A DNA stretch of 64,000 nt, from NCBI RefSeq assembly GCF_000718785.1, contig NZ_JOCA01000024.1, forward strand, positions 1 through 64,000. Reading direction: 5' to 3'. This stretch comes from Streptomyces sp. NRRL WC-3626. GTDB taxonomy: Bacteria > Actinomycetota > Actinomycetes > Streptomycetales > Streptomycetaceae. Under the pieces are notes generated by a model. The model was not told the DNA's origin, made no database searches, and saw only the letters and a program-made list of their open reading frames with translations. Below are positions 54,021-62,785 of the stretch, piece after piece (position 1 is the stretch's first letter; every line of letters starts with the position of its first letter). Position numbers and translations under genes: made by a program.

Positions 54021-54092
54021 CGCGGCTCCTTGCACATTGATCATCGGTTGTATGAAGAGTAGACCGGTGAGCGCGTCACGGGGAGACCCCGG

Positions 54093-55541
54093 TCAGTCCC
54101 GGGCGAGCCGGGCCTGCGCCGCCTGCCATCGCCGCGTACCGCCGCGCGGTTCGTACCGGGTCAGCGGCTGCGTACGGGTGAGCAGCCGCCGCATCCCGGC
54201 CAGATCGCCGGCCAGTCCGTGCGCACGGGCCTGCACCAGCACATTGCCCAGCGCAGCCGCCTCCGTCGGTCCGGACACCACCGGCAGCCCGCAGGCGTCG
54301 GCGGTCAGCTGGCACAGCAGGGCGTTGCGGGTGCCCCCGCCCACGATGTGCACCACGTCGACCGGCTGGCCGGCCAGCCGCTGGGCGTCCTCGACGGCCT
54401 TGCGGTGGGCGAGGGCGAGCGAGTCGAGGATGCAGCGCGTGATCTCCGCACGGGTGGCCGGCACGGGCTGCCCCGAGTCCCGGCACGCCTCGGCGATGCG
54501 CTCCGGCATCCGCCCGGGCGCCAGGAACGCCGCGTCCCCGGCGTCCACCACCGACCGCAGCGCCGGCACCTTGCCGGCCTCGAGCAGCAGCGCGCCCAGA
54601 TCCGGCTCGCCCCAGGCCCGTACGCACTCCTGGAGCAGCCACAGACCCATGATGTTGCGCAGATAGCGGACCGTACCGTCCAGCCCCAGCTCGTTGGTGA
54701 AGTTGGCGGCCCGGCTCTCCTCGGTCAGCACGGGCGCGTCCAGCTCCAGGCCGGCCAGCGACCAGGTGCCGGTGCAGATGTACGCGAACCGTTCACGGCC
54801 CGCCGGAACGGCGGCCACCGCGGACGCGGTGTCGTGCGATCCGACCGCCGTCACCGGGACCGGCCCGGTCAGCCCGGTCTCCTCCAGCACCTCGGGCCGC
54901 AGCATCCCGGCCGCGTCGCCCGGCCTGCGCAGCGGCGCGAACAGCGACAGGTCGACACCGAGCCGCTCTGCCACCCCGTACGCCCAGTCCCGGGTGCCCG
55001 GGTCGATCAGCTGGGTGGTCGAGGCATTGGTCAGCTCCGTGCCCTGCCGGCCGGTGAGCCAGTACGTCAGCAGATCCGGAATCAGCAACAGGCGTTTGGC
55101 CGCCGCGAGCTGGGCGGAGCCGCGGGCCGCCGTCAACTGGTACAGCGTGTTGAACGGCGCGTACTGCAGACCGGTCGCCGCGTACAGCTCCCCGGCCGGG
55201 AGCGTCGCCCACACCTTCTCCGCGATCCCGTCGGTACGCCGGTCGCGGTAGTGCACGGGGTTGCCGAGCAGCGCCCCGTCCGCGTCCAGCAGCCCGTAGT
55301 CCACGGCCCAGCTGTCGATACCGACGGAATCCACCGGGCCGGCCGCCCTCAGCCCGTCCAGGACACCGGCGTACAGCCCGAGGACGTCCCAGCGCAGCCC
55401 CTCCGGCACGCGCACCGGCCGGTTGGGGAAGCGGTGGGCCTCGGCCAGTTCCAGGCTGTCGGGGCCGACGCGGCCGACCATGACGCGCCCGCTGGACGCG
55501 CCGAGGTCGACCGCGGCGTACGACTTCACGGCGGTGCTCAT
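54093..55541 (-). CDS. rhaB: Rhamnulokinase
   Basis: This 482-residue FGGY-family kinase phosphorylates L-rhamnulose at C1. The N-terminal phosphate loop is AVDLGASSGRVMVG, the substrate region is GIDSWAVDYGLLDADG and the C-terminal ATP site is VHIVGGGTRNALLCQL. It overlaps rhaEW by 4 nt and lies between the isomerase/aldolase genes and lutABC. Context and the SWAVDYG motif separate it from xylulo- or glycerol kinases. Confidence 0.94.
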   Translation of the reverse strand: MSTAVKSYAAVDLGASSGRVMVGRVGPDSLELAEAHRFPNRPVRVPEGLRWDVLGLYAGVLDGLRAAGPVDSVGIDSWAVDYGLLDADGALLGNPVHYRDRRTDGIAEKVWATLPAGELYAATGLQYAPFNTLYQLTAARGSAQLAAAKRLLLIPDLLTYWLTGRQGTELTNASTTQLIDPGTRDWAYGVAERLGVDLSLFAPLRRPGDAAGMLRPEVLEETGLTGPVPVTAVGSHDTASAVAAVPAGRERFAYICTGTWSLAGLELDAPVLTEESRAANFTNELGLDGTVRYLRNIMGLWLLQECVRAWGEPDLGALLLEAGKVPALRSVVDAGDAAFLAPGRMPERIAEACRDSGQPVPATRAEITRCILDSLALAHRKAVEDAQRLAGQPVDVVHIVGGGTRNALLCQLTADACGLPVVSGPTEAAALGNVLVQARAHGLAGDLAGMRRLLTRTQPLTRYEPRGGTRRWQAAQARLARD

Positions 55542-57577
55542 CGCAGGAACGCGGCGGCGACGCCGGCGTCGACCGGGATGTGCAGGCCGGTGGTGTGGGT
55601 GAGGTCGCCGCCGGTCAGCGCGAACACGGCGTTGGCCACATGCTCGGGCAGCACCTCGCGCTTCAGCAGCGTCCGCTGGGCGTAGAACTCGCCCAGCTTC
55701 TCCTCCGGCACCCCGTACACGGCGGCGCGCCTGGCGCCCCAGCCGCCCGCGAAGATTCCGGAACCGCGTACCACACCGTCCGGGTTGACCCCGTTGACCC
55801 GGATGCCGTGCTCACCCAGCTCGGCTGCCAGCAGCCGCACTTGGTGGGCCTGGTCGGCCTTGGTCGCGGAGTAGGCGATGTTGTTGGGACCGGCGAACAC
55901 GGCGTTCTTCGACGCGATGTAGACGATGTCGCCGCCCAGTTCCTGCGCGGTCATCACCCGGGCCGCCTCGCGCGAGACGAGGAAGGAACCGCGGGCCATG
56001 ATGTCGTGCTGGAGGTCCCAGTCCTTCGCGGTCGTCTCCAGCAGCGGCTTGGAGACCGAGATGCCGGCGTTGTTCACCACCAGGTCGACCCCGCCGAAGG
56101 CGAGCACGGCGGCCTTGAACGCGTCGGCGATCTGCTCCTCCGACGTCACGTCGACGGTCACGGCGACGGCCCTGTCGGTGCCGCCCAGCTCCTCGGCGAC
56201 CTGCGCGGCGTTCTCCCCGTTCAGATCGGCCACGACGACACACGCGCCCTCGGCCGCCAGCCGCCGGGCGATCGCCTTGCCGATCCCGCTGCCGGCGCCG
56301 GTGACCAGCGCGACCCGGGTGGCGAGCGGCTTGGGCCTCGGCATCCGCTGGAGCTTGGCCTCCTCCAGCGCCCAGTACTCGATGCGGAACTTCTCCGACT
56401 CCTCGATCGGCGCGTACGCCGACACGGCCTCGGCCCCGCGCATCACATTGATCGCGTTGACGTAGAACTCGCCGGCCACGCGCGCGGTCTGCTTGTCCTT
56501 GCCGAAGCTGAACATGCCCACACCCGGCACCAGCACGATCGCCGGGTCGGCGCCGCGCATCGCGGGGGAGCCGGGCTCCGCGTGCCGCGCGTAGTAGGCG
56601 GCGTACTCCTCGCGGTAGGCCGCGTGCAGTTCCTTCAGCCGGGCCACCGCCTCGTCGAGCGGGGCGGACGGCGGCAGGTCCAGGACCAGCGGCCGGACCT
56701 TGGTGCGCAGGAAGTGGTCCGGGCAGGAGGTGCCGAGCGCGGCCAGCCGCGGGTGCTCGGCGCGGGCCAGGAAGTCCAGTACGGCGCCGGAGTCGTCGAA
56801 GTGCCCGACCTGCGGCCGGTCCTGCGAGGCGACGGCCCGCACATACGGGGCCAGGGCCGCGGCCCGCTCCCGCCGCTCGGCCGCGGACAGCGCCCCGTAC
56901 CCCTCGAGCACCGGTCCGAAGGGCTCGGGCCGGCCACGCTCGGCGAGGAACTCCTCGGCGGTGCGGATGATGTGCAGCGAGTTCCGCTCGCACTCCTCGG
57001 AGCTGTCACCCCAGGCGGTGATGCCGTGTCCGCCGAGCACACAGCCGATGGCCTGCGGGTTGGCCTCCTTGACGGCCGCGATGTCGAGCCCGAGCTGGAA
57101 ACCGGGCCGCCGCCACGGCACCCACACCACGGTGTCACCGAAGCACTCGGCGGTCAGCTTCTCCCCGTCGGCCGCGCAGGCGAGCGCGATCCCCGAGTCG
57201 GGGTGGAGGTGGTCCACGTGGGCGGCGTCGACGAGTCCGTGCATCGCGGTGTCGATCGAGGGCGCCGCACCCCCCTTGCCGTGCAGACAGTAGTCGAACG
57301 CGCCGACCATCTCGTCCTCGCGCTCGACGCCCGGATAGACGTCGGTGAGCGCCCGCAACCGGTCCAGCCGCAACGCGGCCAGCCCCGCCTCGGTGAGCGT
57401 CCCGAGATCCCCGCCGGACCCCTTGACCCACATCAACTCCACGTCACCCCCGGTGACGGGGTCGGTCTCGGTCCCCTTGGCGGAGGTGTTGCCACCGGCG
57501 TAGTTGGTGTTACGGGGATCAGCACCGAGCCGGTGCGACCGAGCGAGGAGGGCGACAGCTTCGGGATTGGTTGCCAT
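55538..57577 (-). CDS. rhaEW: Bifunctional rhamnulose-1-phosphate aldolase/L-lactaldehyde dehydrogenase
   Basis: This 679-residue fusion has an N-terminal class II aldolase domain (residues 1 to about 400). Its substrate/zinc site is NTNYAGGNTSAKG and HVDHLHPDSG with GGHG. The C-terminal half (from about 420) is a short-chain dehydrogenase with TGAGSGIG, NNAGIS and the catalytic YSATK. The first half splits rhamnulose-1-phosphate into DHAP and L-lactaldehyde; the second oxidises the aldehyde to L-lactate. This fusion is the known actinobacterial/Chloroflexi form and explains the linked lutABC. Confidence 0.93.
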   Translation of the reverse strand: MATNPEAVALLARSHRLGADPRNTNYAGGNTSAKGTETDPVTGGDVELMWVKGSGGDLGTLTEAGLAALRLDRLRALTDVYPGVEREDEMVGAFDYCLHGKGGAAPSIDTAMHGLVDAAHVDHLHPDSGIALACAADGEKLTAECFGDTVVWVPWRRPGFQLGLDIAAVKEANPQAIGCVLGGHGITAWGDSSEECERNSLHIIRTAEEFLAERGRPEPFGPVLEGYGALSAAERRERAAALAPYVRAVASQDRPQVGHFDDSGAVLDFLARAEHPRLAALGTSCPDHFLRTKVRPLVLDLPPSAPLDEAVARLKELHAAYREEYAAYYARHAEPGSPAMRGADPAIVLVPGVGMFSFGKDKQTARVAGEFYVNAINVMRGAEAVSAYAPIEESEKFRIEYWALEEAKLQRMPRPKPLATRVALVTGAGSGIGKAIARRLAAEGACVVVADLNGENAAQVAEELGGTDRAVAVTVDVTSEEQIADAFKAAVLAFGGVDLVVNNAGISVSKPLLETTAKDWDLQHDIMARGSFLVSREAARVMTAQELGGDIVYIASKNAVFAGPNNIAYSATKADQAHQVRLLAAELGEHGIRVNGVNPDGVVRGSGIFAGGWGARRAAVYGVPEEKLGEFYAQRTLLKREVLPEHVANAVFALTGGDLTHTTGLHIPVDAGVAAAFLR

Positions 57578-57599
57578 GAACGATCAGTCCTTGTCGAAA

Positions 57600-57690
57600 G
57601 AGGGGGAGTGGTGCGCCCCTTCAGGGGCGCGGGGCTGCGTTGAATGTGCGGCTGCCGCCGCGCGGGCGCGATCAACCACAACCGACGCGC
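57600..57690 (-). repeat. Intercistronic repeat before rhaEW
   Basis: Read on the minus strand this holds GCGGCGGCAGCCGCACAT, then CGCAGCCCCGCGCCCCTGAA with the stem GCGCCCCT-GA-AGGGGCGC. A related copy in the same orientation to transcription lies before rhaS at about 62685-62752. It belongs to a dispersed streptomycete repeat type. Confidence 0.6.
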
Positions 57691-57720
57691 AGCCCGCGAC
57701 GAACAGAACCCGGCAGACGC

Positions 57721-58881
57721 TCACGCGCCCCAGCCGGCCTGCTCACCCCCGACCCGCTCGGCCACGATCCTCTCGGCCCATCCGGACCGCCGGTAGGCGG
57801 CCATGGGCTCGGGGTCCAGCCCCATCTCCTCCCGCACCTCACGCAGCAGCGGACGCACGTCCGTGTTGTACGCGTCCATCAGCACGGCATTGGCCTCGAG
57901 TACGTCTCCCGCCCGCTGAGCATCGGCCAACGCCGACCGGTCGACGAGCAGAGCCTTGGCCGTCGCCTCCTGGACGTTCATCACGGAACGGATGATCGCC
58001 GGGATCTTCGCCTCGATGTTGTGGCACTGGTCGAGCATGAACGCCACCTCGGGCGTGAACCCGCCCCCACGGATCACCTCGTACATGATCCGGAACAGCT
58101 GGAACGGGTCGGCCGCGCCGACCATCAGGTCGTCGTCGGCGTAGAACCGCGAGTTGAAGTCGAACGCGCCGAGCCTGTTCTCCCGCAGCAGCGTCGCCAC
58201 GATGAACTCGATGTTCGTGCCCGGGGCGTGGTGACCGGTGTCGACGACCACCTGCGCCTTCCCGCCCAGCTTCAGGCAGTGCGCGTAGGCGGTGCCCCAG
58301 TCCGGGACGTCCGTCGTGTAGAACGCCGGCTCGAAGAGCTTGTACTCCAGCAGCATCCGCTGGTCGTCCCCGAGCCGCTCGTACACCTCGGCGAGCCCCT
58401 CGGCGAGCCGGTCCTGGCGGGCCCGGATGTCGTCCTGCCCGGGGTAGTTCGTGCCGTCGGCGAACCACAGCTTCAGGTCCTTGGAGCCGGTCGCGTCCAT
58501 GATGTCGACGCACTCCAGCAGATGGTCCACGGCCTTGCGGCGCACGGCCGCGTCGGGGGCGCAGATGCTGCCGAGCCGGTAGTCGTCGTCCTGGAAGGTG
58601 TTGGAGTTGATCGCCCCGAGCCGCACCCCGCGGTCCTCGGCGTGCTTGGCCAGCGCCGCGTAGTCCTCGACCCTGTCCCACGGGATGTGCAGCGCCACGG
58701 TCGGCGCCACACCGGTGAACGCGTGCACCTGGGCGGCGTCGTCCAGCTTCTCCTGCGGGGTGCGGGGGACGCCCTGTTGCGCGAACACCTTGAACCGGGT
58801 CCCCGAGTTCCCGTACGCCCAGGACGGCGTCTCCACGGCCTGTGTCTTGAGAGCGGCTTTCACCGCGGCGAGCTCGGTCAC
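57721..58881 (-). CDS. rhaI: L-rhamnose isomerase
   Basis: This 386-residue TIM-barrel metal isomerase converts L-rhamnose to L-rhamnulose. The start is GTG 58881 with AGGAG seven bases upstream. Metal and catalytic blocks are LEYKLFEPAFYTTDVPDWGT, VVVDTGHHAPGTNIEFI and AFDFNSRFYADDDLMVGA. It is of the Pseudomonas stutzeri RhaI type rather than E. coli RhaA. It is the first gene of the leftward operon, 143 bp before rhaEW. Confidence 0.94.
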   Translation of the reverse strand: MTELAAVKAALKTQAVETPSWAYGNSGTRFKVFAQQGVPRTPQEKLDDAAQVHAFTGVAPTVALHIPWDRVEDYAALAKHAEDRGVRLGAINSNTFQDDDYRLGSICAPDAAVRRKAVDHLLECVDIMDATGSKDLKLWFADGTNYPGQDDIRARQDRLAEGLAEVYERLGDDQRMLLEYKLFEPAFYTTDVPDWGTAYAHCLKLGGKAQVVVDTGHHAPGTNIEFIVATLLRENRLGAFDFNSRFYADDDLMVGAADPFQLFRIMYEVIRGGGFTPEVAFMLDQCHNIEAKIPAIIRSVMNVQEATAKALLVDRSALADAQRAGDVLEANAVLMDAYNTDVRPLLREVREEMGLDPEPMAAYRRSGWAERIVAERVGGEQAGWGA

Positions 58882-58921
58882 GTCAGGGCTCCTGTGACAT
58901 CGGGTCGTAACGACCACTGAG

Positions 58922-58933
58922 TGAAACGATTCA
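58922..58933. promoter_or_regulatory. LacI-type operator at the rhaI promoter
   Basis: TGAAACGATTCA differs at one base from the palindrome TGAAACGTTTCA. It starts 8 nt downstream of the -10 of the leftward promoter, over the predicted transcription start. Confidence 0.72.
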
Positions 58934-58940
58934 GAACGGG

Positions 58941-58969
58941 AAGCTATGGGTCTCCCGAAGGGGTGTCAA
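58941..58969 (-). promoter_or_regulatory. Promoter of rhaI-rhaEW-rhaB-lutABC
   Basis: On the minus strand TTGACA (58969-58964) is followed after 17 bp by TAGCTT (58946-58941). This is a near-consensus housekeeping promoter. An AGGGGT-GTCA-ACCCCT palindrome (58959-58974) overlaps the -35. Confidence 0.7.
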
Positions 58970-59017
58970 CCCCTCCGGCTCAGACGGTCCTTCGTGATCA
59001 GGCCGAGACCTGAAGCT

Positions 59018-59034
59018 GTCGAAAGTTTTTCGAC
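59018..59034. promoter_or_regulatory. Third inverted repeat in the rha divergent gap
   Basis: GTCGAAAGTTTTTCGAC has perfect 7-bp arms around a 3-nt centre. It lies 10 nt upstream of the -35 of the rightward promoter, an activator-like position. Confidence 0.5.
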
Positions 59035-59044
59035 CGGGACCCAT

Positions 59045-59074
59045 TGACGTGACATGCGTCGCGCGCCTAACGTC
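59045..59074 (+). promoter_or_regulatory. Promoter of the rhamnose transporter operon
   Basis: TTGACG (59045-59050) and TAACGT (59069-59074) are spaced by 18 bp, giving a start near 59081. Confidence 0.65.
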
Positions 59075-59088
59075 CCGGCAACCCAGTT

Positions 59089-59100
59089 GAAACCTTTCAC
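59089..59100. promoter_or_regulatory. LacI-type operator at the transporter promoter
   Basis: TGAAACCTTTCA differs at one base from TGAAACGTTTCA. It lies 15 nt downstream of the -10 and about 43 nt before the ATPase ATG. It matches the operator at 58922 at 10 of 12 positions. Confidence 0.72.
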
Positions 59101-59142
59101 GACGTCGCGAGGGCCTCCCACCGACGTCGTCGAGGAGCCCTC

Positions 59143-60660
59143 ATGACCCACCCGTCCGACACGGGTCCGGCCCCGGTTCTCGCACTGAAGGGCATTTCCA
59201 AGTCCTTCGGCGCGGTCCGCGCCCTGCGGGACGTCTCCCTGGAGCTGATCCCCGGGGAGGTGCACGCCCTCGCCGGTGAGAACGGAGCCGGCAAGTCCAC
59301 CCTCATCAAGACGCTCGCCGGAGTGCACCGGCCGGACACCGGCCAGGTGCTGCTCGACGGCGCGCCGGTCGTCTTCCACGGCCCCGGCGACGCCCGCGAC
59401 GCCGGTATCGCCGTCATCTACCAGGAGCCGACGCTCTTCCCCGACCTGTCGATCGCCGAGAACATCTTCATGGGCCGCCAGCCCCGGCGCGCGTTCGGCC
59501 GGATCGACCACCGGGCCACCCACGCCGCGACCGCCGCCCTGATGAATCGGCTCGGCGTCGAACTCGACCCGGACCGGCCGGCCCGCGGCCTGTCCATCGC
59601 CGACCAGCAGATCGTCGAGATCGCCAAGGCACTCTCCTTCGACGCCCGTGTCCTGATCATGGACGAGCCCACCGCCGCCCTCACCGGCAGCGAGGTCGCC
59701 CGCCTCTTCGGCGTCGTGCGCACGCTGCGCGAACAGGGTGCCGCGGTGCTGTTCATCTCCCACCGGCTGGAGGAGATCTTCGAGATCTGCCAGCAGGTCA
59801 CCACGCTGCGCGACGGCGCCTGGATCTCCAGCGAACCGCTGGCCGGCATGACCGAGGACGACCTGGTCCGCCGTATGGTCGGCCGCGACCTCGAGGAGCT
59901 CTACCCCAAGCAGGACGTCACGCCGGGCGAGACCGCCCTGAGCGTGCGCCGGCTGACCCGCGAGGGCGTCTTCACCGACGTCTCCTTCGACGTACGGTGC
60001 GGTGAGATCGTCGGACTGGCCGGCCTCGTCGGTGCCGGGCGCACCGAGGTGGCCCGCGCGGTGTTCGGCGTCGACCGCTGGGACGCCGGCGAGGTCGAGG
60101 TCGACGGACGAAGGCTCGTCAACGGCGCCCCGTCCACGGCCATGGCCGCCGGACTCGCCCTGGTCCCGGAGGACCGGCGCGCCCAGGGGCTGGTGATGGA
60201 CATGTCCATCGAACGCAACATCGGCCTCACCGGACTCCGTACGACCGTGAAGGCCGGACTGATGGACCGCGGCGCCGAACGCGACCGCTCCCTCGACTGG
60301 GCCGTCAAACTCCAGGTCAAGTACGCCCGGATCGCAGACACGGTGAACACCCTGTCCGGCGGCAACCAGCAGAAGGTCGTCCTCGCCAAGTGGCTCGCCA
60401 CCGGCCCCAAGGTGCTGATCGTGGACGAGCCCACGCGCGGAATCGACGTCGGCACCAAGGCCGAGGTGCACCGGCTGCTGTCGCAGCTCGCCGCCGACGG
60501 TGTCGCCGTCCTGATGATCTCCTCCGACCTGCCCGAGATCCTCGGCATGGCCGACCGCGTGCTGGTGATGCACGAGGGCCGGATCACCGCCGAGATCCCC
60601 CGTACCGACGCCACCGAGGAAACCGTGATGGCCGCAGCCACGGGGAGGGCCGCCGCATGA
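59143..60660 (+). CDS. rhaT: Sugar ABC transporter ATP-binding protein, rhamnose type
   Basis: This 505-residue protein has two fused ATPase domains, as in the ribose/rhamnose carbohydrate uptake transporter-2 family. The first has [25 protein letters not shown] and [10 protein letters not shown]. The second has [15 protein letters not shown] and [11 protein letters not shown], with a degenerate Walker A (GLVGAGRTE), as is usual for this family. It drives import through the two following permeases and overlaps the first by 4 nt. Substrate is inferred from position opposite rhaI. Confidence 0.92.
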   Translation: MTHPSDTGPAPVLALKGISKSFGAVRALRDVSLELIPGEVHALAGENGAGKSTLIKTLAGVHRPDTGQVLLDGAPVVFHGPGDARDAGIAVIYQEPTLFPDLSIAENIFMGRQPRRAFGRIDHRATHAATAALMNRLGVELDPDRPARGLSIADQQIVEIAKALSFDARVLIMDEPTAALTGSEVARLFGVVRTLREQGAAVLFISHRLEEIFEICQQVTTLRDGAWISSEPLAGMTEDDLVRRMVGRDLEELYPKQDVTPGETALSVRRLTREGVFTDVSFDVRCGEIVGLAGLVGAGRTEVARAVFGVDRWDAGEVEVDGRRLVNGAPSTAMAAGLALVPEDRRAQGLVMDMSIERNIGLTGLRTTVKAGLMDRGAERDRSLDWAVKLQVKYARIADTVNTLSGGNQQKVVLAKWLATGPKVLIVDEPTRGIDVGTKAEVHRLLSQLAADGVAVLMISSDLPEILGMADRVLVMHEGRITAEIPRTDATEETVMAAATGRAAA

Positions 60661-61697
60661 CGGTCGCCGCTCCCGAAGAAGCCCCCGTCGCCGAGGTGCC
60701 CAAGGCCGGCGCCACCCGGCTGGTGGACCGTGTCTTCAAGATGCGCGAACTCGCCATCCTGCTGGTCTTCCTGGTGATGATCGCCGTCACCCAGGCCGGT
60801 AACAGCGAGTTCCTGTCCGAACAGGGCATCAAGGACCTGCTGCTGAACGCGACCATCCTGGTCCTCGTCGCCACCGGCCAGTCCCTGGTCGTCATCACCC
60901 GCAACGTCGACCTGTCCGTCGGCTCCACCCTCGGCATCAGCGCCTTCGCCGCCGGCGTCTACCTCCAGGACGGCGGAAACCCCGTCGTCGCCATCGCCCT
61001 CGCCGTACTGCTCGGCATCGGCTTCGGACTGCTCAACGGCCTTCTCGTCAGCCTCGGCCAGGTGCCCGCCCTCGTCGTCACCCTCGGCACGCTGTACATC
61101 ATCCGCGGCATCGACTCCATCTGGGTCGGCTCCCGCCAGATCACCGCCGCCGACCTCCCGGGCGGGTTCGTCGACTTCGGCGCGGGCGGCATCTCGGCGG
61201 TGCCGTACCTGGCGCTCATCGCGCTGGTGGTGCTGGTGGCGACGGCCTACTACCTCAAGCACTTCGGCAGCGGCCGCGAGCTCTACGCGCTCGGCTCCAA
61301 CCCGGAGGCCGCCCGGCTCGCCGGCATCCCCGTACGCAAGCGGATCCTCGCCGCGTACACCTTCTGCGGCGCCCTCGCCGGCCTCGCCGGCGCCCTGTAC
61401 CTGGCCCGGTTCGGCAACGCCGACTCCGGCACCGGCAACGGCTACGAACTCACCGTCGTCAGCGCGGTCGTGGTGGGCGGCGTGGTCTTCACCGGCGGCT
61501 CCGGCAGCGTCTACGGCGCGGCCCTCGGCGCACTGCTGCTGACCTCCATCAACAGCGTGCTGCCCGCCCTCGGCGTCAGCTCCGTGTGGGTGCTCGCCAT
61601 CAACGGCATCCTGCTCATCCTCGCCATCGCGGTCGACCGGATCGTCGCGCTGCGCGTGGCCTCCGCCCTGAAGAAGAGGAACGCCCGCCATGCCTGA
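60657..61697 (+). CDS. rhaP: Sugar ABC transporter permease 1, rhamnose type
   Basis: This 346-residue BPD_transp_2 permease has about nine to ten helices. It starts at ATG 60657 inside the overlap with the ATPase gene. Conserved blocks are [20 protein letters not shown] and the coupling loop [17 protein letters not shown]. It overlaps the second permease by 8 nt. It forms the membrane channel as a heterodimer with the next protein. Confidence 0.92.
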   Translation: MTVAAPEEAPVAEVPKAGATRLVDRVFKMRELAILLVFLVMIAVTQAGNSEFLSEQGIKDLLLNATILVLVATGQSLVVITRNVDLSVGSTLGISAFAAGVYLQDGGNPVVAIALAVLLGIGFGLLNGLLVSLGQVPALVVTLGTLYIIRGIDSIWVGSRQITAADLPGGFVDFGAGGISAVPYLALIALVVLVATAYYLKHFGSGRELYALGSNPEAARLAGIPVRKRILAAYTFCGALAGLAGALYLARFGNADSGTGNGYELTVVSAVVVGGVVFTGGSGSVYGAALGALLLTSINSVLPALGVSSVWVLAINGILLILAIAVDRIVALRVASALKKRNARHA

Positions 61698-62661
61698 GTC
61701 CCTCACGCGAGCGGTCCGCTGGGACACGGTCGTCGGCGCCCTGCTCGTCGTGGTCCTGCTGCTGTCCTTCACCACCGTCGACGGCTTCGGCAACGCGCTC
61801 AACCTGTCGTTCCTCATCGGCAACACCCTGCCGATCGCGCTGATCGCCCTGCCCATGACGCTGCTCGTGGTCGCCGGCGAGATCGACCTGTCCGTGGCCT
61901 CCACGGCCGGCCTGTCCGGCGCGGTGATGGGCGCCCTGTGGAACCAGGGCATGACCATCGAGACGATCATCCCGATCTGCCTCGTCATCGGCGTCGTCTG
62001 CGGCCTGATCAACGGCCTGCTGGTGACCCGCCTCGGACTGCCGTCCCTCGCCGTCACCATCGGCACGCTCGCCGCCTACCGGGGCATCGCGCAGATCGTG
62101 CTCGGCTCCGACGCGGTGACCGACTTCCCCGCCCAGTACCTGGACTTCGCCGCCGGACGCATCGGCGACACGTTCGTCCCGTACGCCCTCCTGCCGTTCC
62201 TGGTGCTGCTCGCCATCGCCGTCGTCGCCCTGCACGCCACCCCGTTCGGCCGGTCGCTGTTCGCGATCGGCGCGAGCGAGGAGGCGGCGCGGTTCGCCGG
62301 CATCCGCGTCAAGCGGCAGAAGCTGACGTTGTTCGTGCTGACCGGGCTCATGGCTTCCCTCACGGGGGTCTTCTGGGCCCTGCACTACGCCAGTGCGCGC
62401 TATGACAACGCCACCGGACTCGAACTCTCCGTCGTGGCCGCGGTGTTGCTCGGCGGGATCGACTTCGACGGTGGCAAGGGGACGCTCGGTGGTGCGATCG
62501 CGGGTGTGTTCCTGCTCGGTGCCCTGCAGAACGTGATGAGTCTCCAGGACGTGTCCGCGCAGTCCCAGATCGTCGTCACCGGTGTGTTGTTGGTGCTTTC
62601 CGTGCTCGGGCCGCGGGTGGCACGGCAGGTTGCCCTGGCCAGGGCACGAAGGCTGACATAG
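61690..62661 (+). CDS. rhaQ: Sugar ABC transporter permease 2, rhamnose type
   Basis: This 323-residue BPD_transp_2 permease has LLVVAGEIDLSVASTAGLSG and the coupling loop FAIGASEEAARFAGIRV. The two paralogous permeases with a fused double ATPase and one binding protein correspond to the RhaSTPQ arrangement of rhizobia. The gap of 124 bp that follows carries an intercistronic repeat. Confidence 0.92.
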   Translation: MPESLTRAVRWDTVVGALLVVVLLLSFTTVDGFGNALNLSFLIGNTLPIALIALPMTLLVVAGEIDLSVASTAGLSGAVMGALWNQGMTIETIIPICLVIGVVCGLINGLLVTRLGLPSLAVTIGTLAAYRGIAQIVLGSDAVTDFPAQYLDFAAGRIGDTFVPYALLPFLVLLAIAVVALHATPFGRSLFAIGASEEAARFAGIRVKRQKLTLFVLTGLMASLTGVFWALHYASARYDNATGLELSVVAAVLLGGIDFDGGKGTLGGAIAGVFLLGALQNVMSLQDVSAQSQIVVTGVLLVLSVLGPRVARQVALARARRLT

Positions 62662-62684
62662 ACGGATGTCCGTCGACTGCGGGC

Positions 62685-62752
62685 CGTCCGGGGCCGGTCG
62701 CGCCCACGCGGCAAAGCCGCACATCGATACGGTCCCGCGCCCCTCTGGGGCG
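62685..62752 (+). repeat. Intercistronic repeat before rhaS
   Basis: GCGGCAAAGCCGCACATCGA is followed by CCCGCGCCCCTCTGGGGCGC, whose stem is GCGCCCC-TCT-GGGGCGC. It is the same repeat type and the same orientation relative to transcription as the one before rhaEW. Confidence 0.6.
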
Positions 62753-62785
62753 CTCCTCACTCCACATCACCAAAAGGAACCCATC

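Noticed and set aside
54021..54092. GntR/LldR-type lactate operator in the AT-rich gap between rhaB and lutA
   Set aside because: I could not find a clear inverted repeat with the expected symmetry; only a vague AT-rich promoter-like stretch is present.
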